Below are positions 23,387 through 38,300 of a stretch of DNA of 64,000 nt, in pieces. The stretch's first letter is position 1. Each line of letters starts with the position of its first letter. The notes under the pieces were generated by a model. That model was not told where the DNA came from, ran no database searches, and was given only the letters and a program-made list of their open reading frames with translations. The stretch is from Larus michahellis. Lineage: Eukaryota; Chordata; Aves; Charadriiformes; Laridae. Location: the NCBI RefSeq assembly GCF_964199755.1, contig NC_133899.1, positions 28,561,446 through 28,625,445 of the forward strand. The letters are read 5' to 3'. Made by a program: the position numbers and the translations under genes.

Positions 23387-26300
23387 CTAGAAATAAAGAA
23401 GAAAAAAGAAGGATGGTCAGGCAGCTGTTCCATTCAGTGTGTTGTCACAACAGGTGGACTAGAGTCTAATAAGAAAATGCCCATCTATGTGTTCTTACAG
23501 TTGTAAATGGCCCAGTTTTGGGTAGTTCATGTAACCGTGGGATATGCTCAGTGATATTCTCTCATTATTCTACCATGGTCCATTGCCTATTGGAACCCAG
23601 GAATGAAATTTAGACAATTTTCATTACGGACTTTTAGTCCTGCTCAAATCTAAGGGTTTTGCAGAATCACAGATCTGTTGGATGGAGAGGACTCCTGAAA
23701 GGCTTTGAATCTACCCTCCTGCAGGCTCTTGCGTGCCAGGAGCTCAGGAGGACATCATTCGTAGGGCATGTTGTCCGTGGGCCCGCCCGGCTCTTAGCCA
23801 CTCCCAAGAGCACTGCAACTGTACAGCAAGACTTCTGGTCAAGCCTGCTGTGAACTCACTTTGCCACAACAGTGTTTATGTGGGTCCGCACCAGTCCCAA
23901 GTATTGATCAATCTGTGCCTGCAAAGAGCAAAAGGAGACCAAGTCAATCAGGCATCAACAAGACAGAACCACCCAGACAGCTGAACTCCGCTGTGCAGAC
24001 AGACTTACCTGGTACTTGTCATATACAACGGGGAGAGTAAACATAGACACGACAGCTGAGGAGAAAAAGAGCACACTGTTATATTCCTGCCAATCACGTT
24101 CCTCCAGAGACGAGACCTACTTCAAACAGCGACAAACACATATCATGCCACCTGGTCAGCTGATCCACCAGGGATCTTCGTATTAAAAATTAACTTTGCT
24201 CAAACCTCCCAAATATGGTATTTACCACTGCTCTGGGACTAGTGGCTACAAAACCATAAAAAACAAATTAATTCTAGCAGGGGGGACAACAGAACGGGAA
24301 TAATGAATATTTACTGGAAGGGGAAATAAAAGTTGATGGTTCAACTGTGGGGAAGGCACCGTGAGGACAGGCTATTTTGTCTGAGTAGAATTTCCAATCA
24401 AATATGAGGAAAAACTTCTTTACGGTGAGGGTGAGAGAGCACTGGAACAGGTTGCCCAGGGAGGTTGTGGAGTCCCCTTCTCTGGAGACTTTCAAGACCC
24501 GCCTGGATGCAGTCCTGAGTGATGTGCTCTGGGCAATCCTGCTTTAGCAGGGGAGTTGGACTAGATGATCTCTAGAGGTCCCTTCCAACTCTGAAGATTC
24601 CGTGATTCCGTGAAATCACGAGGGAGTCAAAGTTAAAAATAGATTTTAAAAGAAATGTTGATTTTTACCCATTATCAGAAGAGTCAGGCCATTGAAGAGG
24701 GCTCCCACGTAAGTCAGCAGCCACATTAGTACTGCAAACTAAATTAAAGACAGATCACTACATCACCTCGAGCGTCAGCATAAGAAGAGATTCGTTTCCT
24801 TAACTAGCTAACATAATAGCACATTAGCCTTTTTTAATGTGTAAGGGGACTTGTTAAGTAAGGCACATTAGGAACTAGATGTTTTTCTGGGTGTATAAAC
24901 CCCATTCTCCATTCTGCTGTTCACTGCTTCTCACTCTTAGCTGAGCTTTCATGTACGTTTAGGGCTTAATTGCATACACTTAGGACTCTGCATTGAGCAC
25001 GGCACAGGCAGATTTCTGAATCCAGTTTTGATGGTGACAGGGGTCATGCCACACAGGTTAACCACAGCCCCACAGTGATAATCCCAGTGACTGAAAACTC
25101 TTGAGACTGGGAAATGGGTACATTTTTTCTAGAAGTCTTTAGTAATTTAGGAGCCTAACCCATGTCTGCTCTCTTAATGATCTTCCCTTTGCTCTGAAGA
25201 ACACCCACTTGGGTGTAAGGCTGAAAATAAATAATTATCTCAGCAGAGAGGGAAAGACGACCTTCTTCCATAGCAGGAAATGCCACCATTAGAGGAAATG
25301 TAGATTAACAGAGGTATTAGAGGGGAACACACTGTTTTGTGTCAAAGTCATAGAAAGCATAACGCAGAGATGTTTCTAGAACTGCAGTGGAGCTAAGCTG
25401 GTCCTGCAACTTTTATACTCTTGTATTATGGATCAATAAATTCAAATGCAGATTGCCAAACCTCTAAATTGCTGAAAGCAAGCAGTTTGGAAATGAAAAA
25501 GGAAAGCAACTTTTATATTTGGAGCTACACAAAACTTTTATGACAACACTGTCAACATGGGAAGCAGCACTTTGAAATGTAGATTGATCCTCTAGAGAGG
25601 GGTTAAAAATATTTAAAGCAATCCTACTTTTAAAGAATCCACAAGGTCCTGAACGAGAAAGAGTCTCCTCAGCTCTTTGACTGTGCTGTTGACGTATAAC
25701 TGAAGACAGTCTGTGTATTTCTGAATCTGGTCCTGTGAAAGATTCATTTCCATCTCCAAGTAGGCTCTGCCAGAAACAAAGGTCCAGTTACAAACCCAGG
25801 CAGGTTCACCTGCCATTCAAGGTCATGCCTGTCTATCCCGCCACTGCCTCCTCCCCAGACCTCATTTCTTTGTGCTGGAGCAGCGGGTTCCCCTTCCTGC
25901 AGGCACAGAGCCACCGGCGCACAATCTGCCTTGCACGACCCGTCTCCCTGGGCAATTGCAGGCTGCACTGGGGCTGTCTGCCTCCAGCCTTGCCCTCTCC
26001 CCATGCAGAGCCTGGTCTTCATGGGATCTCTCTCTTTACTCCACCCAAAGAGGGATGCAAATCCTAGCTGGGGGGTTTCCCCACAAACTTCTCTGCAACA
26101 GTGCTGCTGCAGAAGGGGGCATCTCCTCCATCTGGCAGCCTCTGGAGGAAGAAAAGCTGCTGTCTGGCCACATGTCACCTACGGCGGTGATGCCCCCTTC
26201 CCTCTCCTCCATCCCTCCACCTGCCCTGCACCTCTCTCTGAGCTATGCCTATGTCATGAGTTGCCTCTCAGAACCAACCCAAGTGAAACACAAGTAGCAG

Positions 26301-29300
26301 CACCCCAACAAGACTTTGTTTCAGTGTGTGTGTTTGCAAACCAGATCAGTTCCATGACCTGGTTTACCAACTTGTTGGCACAGCCGGGGAACAAGGATCG
26401 CTGCTCTCCTGAAGCAAATCACCCAGACCCTGCGGAGGGTGGGGAGGGCACCGCCATTGGCACTGGCACCATCACCTAGGATAATGGATTGCCACATCAC
26501 AGCCAAGCAGTGCTGGAGAAAAGATAGAGTTTCCCTCTAAGTCCAGTAGTGTGTGGCCAGAAACAATACTCTTCCTGCTTGCAGGGATACTGTATTATCA
26601 TTAGTTCTAATGAAACCCTTTTTCTCTGTTTGCTTAAAATTTTCTGGATCCCAGAGGATGATGGCTTTTGTGTTGTTTTACTTTGCCCCAGAATCTGAGA
26701 CAATACAGCCCTACAGTTCTTGAGACACTAGACAACAGAAAAAATTATTTCCCCTGTTACAAGAAAAGAATTTTGTCCAGTATAAAAGCAGCAGTTAAAG
26801 AAACATGAATTGCCACTGGGAATGGATCATTTGCAAGATAAAACAGCCCCTGGCCGTGACTGCAAAGCACTCACTTGAAGGGGTGGCCTTCATCCGTCTT
26901 CTGCACAGCCTGTAGGACCGATTTGTAGATTCTGAAGCTAATGGTGGCTGAGAGGCCAGCGAGGGCCAGGTAGGCCACGACGCTGACAACGCTGAACTGG
27001 GTCAGGGAGAAAAGCAGCAACAGGAGGCTGCCAAACACGATCCCTGTCTGCTTGATGTCACGCCAGTACAACAGGTCGATAGCTGAGGAGAGAAGACCAA
27101 CGTGTTAAAGGCAGGAGCTGGAAGCGCGTCAAGGATGGCCACCATGTCCACTGCAATGCTTAGAGTCGTTGCAGAAGGGTAAAGGGAGGAGTGACGCTCC
27201 TGCTCACATCAGCATCAACAGGAACTCCTCAACAGACGCAGTGAAGTGACTTCAGCAACACACTGAGGAAATGGCAACCGATGACCTACTTGAAACCACT
27301 GGATTTCATGCATCTGTGTCTGGGTTAGATATGATGGATGAATATCTCCAACCACAGCACGGTAGGTGTCTTGCAGCAGCAAGGCAAATGCAAGCTGGGG
27401 TTCGTGTTGTTGCTAGGGTTGTATGGAAGCTTTTACCCTAACTTGCATTTAGCTGCTCTGGAAAATGCATATTTTTAAATTTTTTTATTTTTTTTTTGGT
27501 TACAAGTCCAAATGCCAAATGCTTGATCAAAGCATTTTCAAGTTTTGGTTGTTGATAAATGAATGAGTAATTTTGGGGTTAGCCACAATAAACCACTTTC
27601 CCATTCAAAGTTTTGACAATATGATTTTGTTATTTCCTAAGTTTTGAGAAAGGAAAAGACTCTTGTTTTTACCACTGCTTAATAGTATCATGGGTAGGAA
27701 ACCATTTTTCAGATGGGACCTTAAAATACAGAATCAATCCCTTTTGCTACTGCAAATCCAACCGTCTCAGAAATACTAAAACAAAAAACCCTTTCTGCTT
27801 GTTAACTTTCCTTGTCTAGATCCATGGGAGGTGTTAATTAGAACAAAGCAAGTGCAGAAAACCATTTTCAACCAATATGTTTTTACATTTGTGAAACAGT
27901 TAATTTTGACAGTGTTTTTCCCAAGTTTGTATAATTTATTCCAGCCCCTCCAGCAAATGATCTTACCATCAGGGATAGCCACTATAAAAGCAAAATTTTA
28001 TGAAACGATTGCAGAATATCCAGTCCACAAAGCTGAATTTAATTTCTTTACATGGATAACCTGTTTCCGAGAGGACTCTTCATCCAGCTGAAGAACATGC
28101 TCATGACAATATAAATAAAACAGCTTTAATTTCACACACTGCGCAAGTCCTCATAAACAGCCTGACACACCATCAGCCAAACAGATTTTATAGGTGCCAC
28201 TTGTCAAATCATTCTGAACAAAGAGTAAATTCAGGAAAACTGCAGTCTGTCCAAAAAAAATTCACAAATACAAAAAGAAACAAAATTAATCCAGCCTAGT
28301 AGTTCTTATCATCTAATCTCCAAAAATTGTGAGTCACCACAGCATGTTTGCCTTGAGTCAATGAGTTATATTACTCATTACTATTACACATATTAGCACT
28401 GCTTTTCAAAGTGATGGGCCTGAGTGCAAAAATTGCTATCGTATTACTGAACTCTTCTCTTCATGCAATATTCACATCCTACTGTATTCTCCGTCAATAT
28501 ACACAATATAATAACTCTTTCATATTTTTAAGTGTCAGCATTCAGCACTGGATCTGTGATCACGAGCACACATGAATAGATCTATGGACCGCATGGAAGC
28601 CAAGGGATGAGGATATTGGTGGTACGTGCTGGGGTCCTGGATGCTGACTACAAATCTGAGACCAGGCCAGAGTCTTTCCAGATATATGCCCAGGTCTCCT
28701 TCCTGCAGAAAGCCATGGGCATCGACTAGGGAAAGCTCCAAAATGCAGTTACAACAAAGTCAGAGCATGCACCTGTGGTGATAAGTTTAGCAGCAGACCC
28801 AGCTGTATTGATGCAGGCAGCAGGAGCTCCACCAATTGCTTACAGTGTTGAGGTGTTTGAACGTGAATTGCAAACCGTCCTTACAAAATGGCATTCAGAA
28901 CACAAGTGTGAGTTTTTACCATTTTTCATACTCTTTTTTTTCAGTCAGCACAGCAACTGGTGTGCTTTCTCCAGCAGGCGATTGGACAGGAGGTATTATT
29001 CACAGCCTGATCATTTTTATGCTCAAAAATGCCTCTGTCAGCGGGGACTATTGGAAATTTATGCAGATCTCACTTTTTGGGATACTTAAATTTTCTATCA
29101 CACAATACCTTTGCATTAAATGAAATGAGCAAAGGTGAGTTAGCTCAGGATGCTGTATGTGGAACATCATCTGCTGATGAAATAAAAAAGCCACGCACCA
29201 GAGTAAAACACTACCTGGCAGTAGGCGGGCAAACAAACAAGAGCTGAGCCAAAAAATACAAAAGCCCACTTCAGTAGTCATCCCTGAGTCAATGCCAATT

Positions 29301-32300
29301 GATGATAAGACACAAAATGAGAAACAAAGCCCTGTCTATTTCTTTCTAGGATCTTCTGCCTCATATTCCTGCAGACTGGAAGCAGGCTGTATCCTCACAG
29401 AGAGATGCCAAGCTGCACTTTCTTATTGCCCTCAACAAGGAAGATGCTGAATGACTCAAAACAGACTTGACCAAGCGTGTCCATATCCTGAAACTTTTCC
29501 CTTTCTGCCATGAAATGACTGGGATATTTACTAAGCTGTACCAGGTAAGGAAAGGCTTGCCACAATGCAGAGCAAGATGGACAGAAGCCAAATGACACAG
29601 TTCTGGGGATATGTGCACGCATGAGAGAGGAGATGAGAAGGCAGCTGGCCTCTTTCGCCAGCCAAATGAGACCTGGGAGAGAGGGATCCTTTGTCTTTGA
29701 GACCTGAGGCAAATATTCCCATGTGCATGGAAAAAATATGTGCCAACTGCTACGTGGATAATCTCAGCACTGAGGAGGGAGATGCAAGTTGAATGATTTT
29801 TACATGGCTGTCCCGGTGCCCAGGTCCAGCCTGGGGACACACACAACCCCATACCCACAGCCTGCAGTAAGGTCAGTTAGGATTTTCAAGGGCAGGAACT
29901 AAATCTGCCTTCTCCTCGTCTCCCTCGAAGGGACGGATCTGCGGCACTGCTGCTGTGTCCAGCTGTTTGGGCAGGATTTGCCCCTCCCACAATCATTCCT
30001 CCTCCTCTCCCTTAAGGAGAAGGGGGTGAGCCAAACTGCCTTGTAAAAGGGAGTGCAGGAGGGAGGTGAAACTCATGGCTCCTTGGGAAGGGGGAGAAAG
30101 ACGGTTCCGAGCTAGAAATCAGTGGAGACTTGCAGGGTCCAGCCACGGTCCATGGGCTTCCCAGAAAAAAACACTTTTTTTGATGACAGGCCTCAGGAAA
30201 TTGAGCTGTATCAGTTCCCCTGGAATTTAGATGCTCCTGGAAACAACTGAGCTATGTGTCAGAGCCATGTTTGCTCCTTTAGTTGCAGCTTCAGTCACTT
30301 CAAAGGCTTTTTACATTATTTTTGTCTTACATTTCCTTACATAAACAATTGTCCCTTAAAAGTGGGCAGCGGTGCACTGAGTGCAGAATCCCCTGGCTGG
30401 GATCCTTTGCCTTGCTTCCTCAGGGTGCCATTTTCTCCTGTAACCATTTACACCAGAGAAAAAGTACCTGTCACATCGGTGTCTGGTGTAAATAGATACC
30501 AAGGGGCAAAGTAATGAGAAATCGTCTCCTTCACCATCAGATGATCCCAGGGCTGGCTGCATCAATACCCTCCACACTCTGTTTTTTTATTCTGAATGAA
30601 AAAATGAAAGATTATGTTGTCTGCCACATTTATATGTCTGCTTTGAGTTTCATCTCATCCTATATTCATATAAAACTGATTCAGACAGCAAACAGCTCCC
30701 TCAAACACTCACTGACCCCATGGGTTTACTGCCCTTCAACAGGTCACAAAATATAAATGGTGGCCTGAGTCTTTGATAAAGGGTAGCTGCCTGTTCATGC
30801 CTGCACCCCTTCCTTCACATGACAAAGAGACAACCACCCAGGCCCAGACTAGCCTCCCCAGCACATGGGGATGCAGTGAGTAGAAGGACAACAGGGCCAG
30901 GAGCTGAGCTGGAGCTGCACACCTTCCTATACACCTCTCTGCAGAGCTACTTGCCAGCACACGCTGGCCCCACGATGGCCAGGCTGAGACAGGCTTCAAG
31001 TCTGGCTCTTACATGGGTACAGTGCTCTCCAGATAAATTAGAAGACAGGGGATGCCACACAGAATGAGTTAGTGACATAGTAATTAAATTCTTTAGTCAA
31101 TCCTTAGGGAAAAATTGCCCCATAGGGAAGGAATAAAAGGTCTTAGTGCAGCCAAGGGTCCTGCAAGCACTGGGTGTGTTGCAGACAGCATGTGTGCACG
31201 CATGGCACAGCCCAGACCCAACTACAATGGCATGATTCTGAGCAAAGCACACTGAATATGCATGAAGCAGGAGCCTGGTGCCACGTGAGCCTGTCAATAT
31301 GTGATGTGCATGCAATTGGACAGTGGGTCAATGTGCCTGGCTAAGCAAGATACACTTCTGAGTGACAAAACACCAACTTCAGACCATCTAAGGTTTGCAG
31401 CTAGGATTTGCAAACGGGGTTTTGGAAAACAGGCACTGAAGTCAGCCTCAGCTTCACTGAAGTTTGGATTCTTTTTGTTTTGAAAACCCCAACTCCAAAA
31501 TCCTAACCAGGCCCATTAACATGCAGAAGCTGTTCAGCTGTAGCTTTTCATGATCTCCCTTTCACCTCCTGGAAGGAGAAAGGCTGCGTCAGTCACTTTG
31601 CACTCTTTTCAGTGCAACACACCACAGCTCTGGCTCACTTGTGGAGGTATAAAAGGACTCTGGTTTTGCCAGAACTGTCTCAGACTCAAAAGCATTTATA
31701 TTTATTAAGGAGGACTTGCCAGACATCTCAAAGACAGCAGTGCTGCTGGTCACTGCAAAGTGCCTTTGAAGAATTTTTCTGGAGAAGCACGTCTGATAAG
31801 CTATTTATCTGAAAGTATGGCCTGCTCATGTTTTCTAACTTATAGCAGAACTTGTAAAATGTTACTCAAGTAGCCTTCTATTTGAAAGAAAAATTTTCAA
31901 GGGTGCCAAATCAGTGTCTAAGCTACACTTTCTGGTATAATTTCATCTCATTAAACTAATGTGAGCCCTCCATTTGGGGCCAATCCCCAGACTAATGACG
32001 CACAAAGGTAAAAGCTCTACAATACAAGCAACCACTTGTTAGCATGAGTAACTGGTAAATACCCATGTTTGCAAGGCAAGCAACAGCAGCAGCACACAAT
32101 GCTTGTGCCAGCAAGGAGCTGCTCCTGAGTACAGCGCCTGAAAGCTCTCCCAGCTCTCATCATGGCTTTCAGCAGAAAATGTTTTTGCTCCTCAATATTT
32201 GGCATCAAAAAAGACAGAAGACAGACCTGGGGGCTGGAAAGGGCAGTGCTGGAGGCAAGGGGTGAATGACTTGAGACAGCCAAGGTGGACTAAGTAGTTG

Positions 32301-35300
32301 TCCTGGGTTGAGCGACACAGGATTAATTTCTCTTCTGGGGAAATGCTGAGGAAAACTTCACTTTTGGAAGACTCTAGTGTTTGAATTTGTGAAAATATTT
32401 ACTTTATAGCCAGCTAGGCTCTGTGGGATTCAAGGTTTCAGTGTTTTCAGGCCTTGCCAGGTGCAGGGATGAGGAGGAGCGAGGCCTGGGCATTTGACCC
32501 AGGCTGGCCAACAGGATTATTTCATACCATGAACATTGCATTCGATATAAATTCGAAAGTTTGCAGTGTATTCTCTCTCTCCGTTGATGGTGGCGGTCCA
32601 GAGAAACTCCTCGCCCTGGTGCTGGACCCCTGAGCCCTTCCCTTCTCCCGAAGCCGTTGTGCTCGCAGTGTCTGACATTTGCTGTGAACTGCTGAGAGTG
32701 CACGGCTTCCTGCTGAGAGAACTGGCTGAGTATAATTCTTGTATATTTCATAGCAGCATTGGGATTAATACTGGTTCTTCAGTATTATTGTTAATTATTT
32801 AGTCTTATCCTATTAAATCTATTTATATTTCAACCCTCATGTTTCCTTGCTTTCCCCGATTCCCCTTTCTGGGTGGGGAGGGGTCATTGGGTGATAGAAT
32901 AATTGTCTAAATGACAATGAATTGTTATGGGTTTTCTCAAACCACAACAGTAGTGATGCTCCTGAATATAGTCTCCTTGGGACCTGGGGGAAACATGAGG
33001 ACTGGACTCTGGTGTGCCCATGGTGTGAGGCAGCAGCAGCCCAAGGCTTCTGAATGGAGATCCCAGAGGGACAATAGAGGATCCAAACCTACTCGTAACT
33101 AAAATGTCCTCTCACCTTCAGATTCCTGCATGGTTGCATGGTTATGTTTTTGAAAAATACTTCTGTAAAAGAAACGAGGATCTTTCCATTCCATGTCTCA
33201 AAGAAAGCGTTTTAAGATGAAAATTAATGAAGATCAACTGAGCATAGTCTGGACAATTCACATCTTTCACAGCTTCTCCCTCCCTTTCTCTGAAAACCTC
33301 TGTTCTCTCCTGACTTTGCAAGTTTTTCCTCTACTGCAACAACTGCACGAAAAATGAACATCGATCAAGCAGCATTTACATGGAAGTTAGTAAGAAAAGT
33401 GTGTGCAAACCCCTTGTATCCAGCCTTCAAATGAGGCCCATGGGCCTTGATGATTGAATAAAAGGTTATATGCTCTTCAGCATATTAATGACACCCTTGG
33501 ATGTGATCAAGCTGCCCTCCCCACAAGGGACGTCCCATTGGGCCCCCTTAGGAGGTAAAATCAATGGATTATACAACTTCATTCCTTATGTGATATTAGT
33601 ATTATTGAGAAATGAGAAAAACCTGTCTACACACTGCCTTTAATTCTGTACACAGGGTAACATTATGGCTTCATAAATACAAATGACTTCATAAGCCATT
33701 TCTCAGACTTACTGGCAGTGAAAAGATCAGGAAAGCTAATTTAAGAAGGGCATTCTTGTTTATAGCATTGTCACAACAATATTTGACAACAAAGGCAAAG
33801 ACTTAAAAAGCTGTAAGTCTTTGAATAGAACTAAGTATTGCTCACGCTCAAAGAAATTCCATTTTACAGCTTTAACCAGAGGCTGTAGGACCAGGCTTTC
33901 CCTATGCTCTACAGTGAAGGATCCAATATGGCCTTTGGTCCCCTCCTCAAAACCAAATGTAATAGAGATGGATACACCATTTAACGTGTGGTCTGGTGCC
34001 TTCAGGAGACTGCTGTGATTAACAGCCAAGACAGAATATCTGTGCTGTTTCACAAGGCATCTCTCCCTATCCTTTATCTCCAGCCTTGAGGGATCTCTCC
34101 ATACTCCTTCTACCTCTTGTACACACTTCGTTCATTAATTTCCTGTCCTCAGTTCAGCTTTATATCTTTATCATCCACCTGCCCCAAGATTCAACCTGAA
34201 AGTTCAGACTTTCTTGCTCCCTGCACCCTGGTAGGAGTAGACCTGTAGCAGGAACAGGACCAGGGAAAAGGAAAATCTTCATATCGGATGTTCTCCACGT
34301 TATATCCTACTCCATCTGCAAGATCAAGACGTGATCAAAAAGTATTGATTAATTGCCTTACGTGAAGCACCAGAGTGGGCTTGGGTAGGCAGAAGAGGAT
34401 TGGCAATTAAAAAAAATCAGCCCTACAACCATGCCGCACACAAGTCTATTGTAGTTTAGTATTAGTATTATTAGTGGTGGTGGTATTATTATTATTATCA
34501 TTTTCATGAGAGATGATTTAAGACCAGGACTTAACATAGCAGCAGCAGAAAGCCTCCTCCACACACCTCCTGCTCATCACTACCTGCCTTGGCCAGTTTT
34601 TATGGAGGATATTATTGTTCTCACCTTAAGTGAGCAGAAACCAAGGAGCCCCTGAATGCAGTCCCTGAATGCAGATAATGCTATGGAAATGTTAAAATTT
34701 TCCTGAGATGCTCCTGGACCAAAATAACATATCTGGACTCTTCCTAAGTCTATACAAACATTTGAAAATCTGCATGTTTTTAAAATGAATGGCTCAGAAC
34801 TATGTTATTTGTGAGAATTAAATAGGATGTGGAGAGAGTATCCCTTCTGATATCAAAAGAGCCTCACCAAAACTCACTTCCAAGAGACCTAATGAAAGCA
34901 AAAGCAGCCCTCCAATGTAACCTTCAACTACTGATTGCCCCATCATCACCCTCTTGCTAGAGTTTAAATTACTCCTCAGGGAATACCTTAAACTAATCTT
35001 ACTTTGGGGTAATTTTCTCCTTGCTCTGGCAATGAAAGAACATTGTCCATCTATTCTTAAAAGAAAAGAAAAAAAAATTACACTCAGACATGGCACAGCA
35101 GGTGTGCAAAGCACATTTTTGCAGAGCTATTGAAATCTCACCGATACCACCTAGGTCAGAGTGTTCGTTGGGATGGTTGGCAGTCGAACAGTGTGAAGCT
35201 TGTCTAAGAGCATTTGTCCTCTAACTTTAAGCCCTTGATCTTGCAGTCGTACTGCCATCAACAGGAATATGCTTGGGGAAGGATTGATACAATTTCTGCA

Positions 35301-38300
35301 GCAGCAACAAAAAAATGAAAGCAACTCTGAAAGTGGAAAAAAGTCTTGACAAATTTCACTCAAATTTCACAGGAAATCAACCGTGAAATTAGGAAGTCAA
35401 TTCCTCATAAATTAGTGTAGGTTTGTGAAACGATCATAAAAATTGTTTACACCAGCTGATGACTTGGTTCCAAGATTTTAGCTCCACCAAGGACCAACCA
35501 ACAACTGGGACAGATCTCTAGCTGCTGAAAAGAGGGAGAGCTCATTTGAGCAAGACAAGTGGATCCCACAGTACTTTCAGGAAAGCAGTGAAGGCACCAA
35601 ACAGCTGAAGTTACATTCTCATGACAATAGATGTAATTAGACAGACTTCATAACTGCCAGCAAGATTATAGATTAATAACATGCATCCATATTATTGCCA
35701 TTGAACTTTTTTATCAGTCTTAAAGTGGGGAACGTTGCAACGAATGGTTGGTGTGGCTTCTCGGCACCCTTTGGAAACCACTTGATATTATCAGTCAAGC
35801 AAAGAAGCTGGAAACAGCTTCCAAGTAAATGCTAGTCAAAAACTCCGGTCCCAGCAGGGTTATGTCAGCTAGATGGATTTGATGAAGTCTACAGTCTTTT
35901 TCCACATTAAGTTATAATTGTAATGTGGATAATATTTAGGATCATTTCTATGAATGGTTTACAGGCCTTTTTCTCCGAATCTTTCAGATTTTCTTTTTAT
36001 GTAAGTCTTGCAGGAGGTTGAAGCTGCAGGAACAAGCATATCGCTTATTACCACACAAGCATATATGCACCACTGGCATATAGAAGAAATATTGGAAGGG
36101 GGACTACTCATGGGGACCAGCGTGAGCTGGTGTGCCAGTGAGCTGGGGTGCCAAGACGTTCCTAACACAGAGACACCTCTCCAGCAATGCGTGGTGATGA
36201 GTCCTGCCGAGCTAGGCCGAGTACCTGAGAAAGGCACGGAGACCTGCTCTACCACCTGAACCTGGAGGTACACCTCATTCTGCAGCTCCCCTCTGGAAGT
36301 TGCGCACTGTGATGCGTCATGCGGCTGGCATTGGCTGTACGTTGTTACATGAAGGCCCACATCAACCAGCTTGGCCAGTCAGAAGCGTTTCTCTGCACGC
36401 TCATGCGTTATGCATGGCTCTATCCCAAACTACTGCAAATGTATCACCTTCCAGTGCAAAAGATGACTTGGCTGTGGAAGTTGGCTGCAATTCCCCAAAG
36501 CCGCCAACAATAATATTTTGAATGAAGGGTATGCCCAGCAGGGGCAAATTACTCTCCCACTCCCCCAAGAGGCTCTATCACAATCCACCATTGACATAAT
36601 CATGCTGTACCTGCAGGATAGTAAGTAAAACACATTGCAATGTTTCTAAACGTCATCAACAAAGCAGCGTCAATTGCTTCATTGCAAGGAAAGTAACAGT
36701 ATGTAGATTTAGTGGGGTAAAGCCAAAGCTTCACCAAGTGTCCCTGCAGCTTCTCGAGATCCCCACCCAATTGTACGCCAATAATAAGTACTACAAGGGA
36801 AAACCAATGATACAGCTACTTGCAGGCTTGACTGTTTCTTAATTAAAACCTATGTTAATGTCAACATAGTTTTTTCATAATTTCAGTAAAAATATGCTCT
36901 GTATTTACTGAGTTTTGTGTCTGCATCTGTTACATTCACAGACATATTCCAGAGTTTTCAGAGATGAACCATAATTCCATTGATAATGAAGCTGGCAAAA
37001 TTATACAACTCCAGGTTTGCATGAAACTGATATTCTGGGTTGAGACAGAGACAACAGGAATAATAGATATTGAAAAGCTGAATCAATGAATCAAATCTTT
37101 AGTCTTCATTCTTCTGAATTTTAAATTCCCTCTATTTTATCTGGGACTGATCAGAGAATTTTGCTGACAGAAATAATATTCTATGACTATTTCATGTTTT
37201 CTGCAGGATCTTTTTTGATTCATAAACCATGACCCAAGAAAGAGGAAGATATACACAAATGATGTGGAAGTGAGGCAAGTGACTTATTTTAGCTGCGTTG
37301 ATTTTTTCAGGTCTGGTTTTTGGGGTTTTTGGGGGGGTTTTTGTTGTTTTTTTGTTTGTGGGTTGTTTTTTTTTTTTTTTTCAAATCAGCATGGGATTGT
37401 ATCATTTCATTTTCAGCAAATCTACCTCTTGGTTTAGAAAAGGAGAACACGGAAGGAGAAAAATCCCACTATTATTAATAATTATTTATTAAACAATAGC
37501 AGCCTGCCCTTTGTTATTTCCCCCTCTTTTAAATTTATGAATAAATATTTTTTTCTGATAAAGAGGGCAAATATTTAGTTTGCCTCTAAATACAGGTGGT
37601 TCAGCAATCTGACTCAGCAAAATAATGTTTTTATAACGATCAGGAAAATATTGAGCCTTTTTGGAAACAAACAAAACAAAACAAAAAAGCCAAACCCCAC
37701 TTAACGACAAGTTTATATGCAAAGCTCAGCTGAAAAGACCCTGAAGTTTCACTGTGGCTCTCCCACATAAGCTTAACGAATCATGTTATCCTATGGAAAA
37801 CTCTAGCCCTTGATTAAGGTATGGAAAGCCTGAGCTGCTGGAGGCTGGCATTTAACAGGTGCATCTGCTTACTTTCCAGCTACCCATCTTCCCTAAAAAA
37901 ATCCTTAAACCATAAATAGAATTAGGTGCTGAATTACTATTGTAAAAATACCAAGTTCCCTAAAGACAAGTGTCTGTCTGAAAGGTCTCCCCTGCCCTCC
38001 CCTCCCCAAAAAACCACAAGGAAGGTTTTCTGGCTTCTGTTACACTGAGCTGCGTTTATGAAGCTATGTCTGCAAGCATCCCGGACCCTTTAATGAGACG
38101 ATGCTACAGAGTAATCTATCTCCCAGGGAGCCTGTTGTGAGCATCAACATCACGTACTGTATATTCAGCATAAACATGCACCTTAAAATTAAAAAATACA
38201 TTCAAACAAAGCCTGCCCGAAGCAGGCAGCAGCCTGCCCAGCAGGATCAGCTGCTAGCTTTTCTCCCTCTAGTCTGCTCACCGAGCAGCATCACAGAGAC

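Noticed and set aside
23660..23850. Decayed antisense CR1 in RTN1 intron 6
   Set aside because: Only isolated words (AATCACAG, GTTGGATGG) resemble CR1; the rest does not follow its order.
25872..26479. 182- and 141-codon plus-strand ORFs inside RTN1 intron 2
   Set aside because: They lie between two certain RTN1 exons on the other strand, in GC-richer sequence with matching frames on both strands; no motif was seen.
33760..34053. 97-codon minus-strand ORF in RTN1-C intron 1
   Set aside because: It begins at GTG, not ATG, has no acceptor or donor in register and no family resemblance.
34600..34680. Fifth MIR-like fragment (antisense)
   Set aside because: Only an ATTATTGTTCTCACC-type block matches; core and flanking order are missing.
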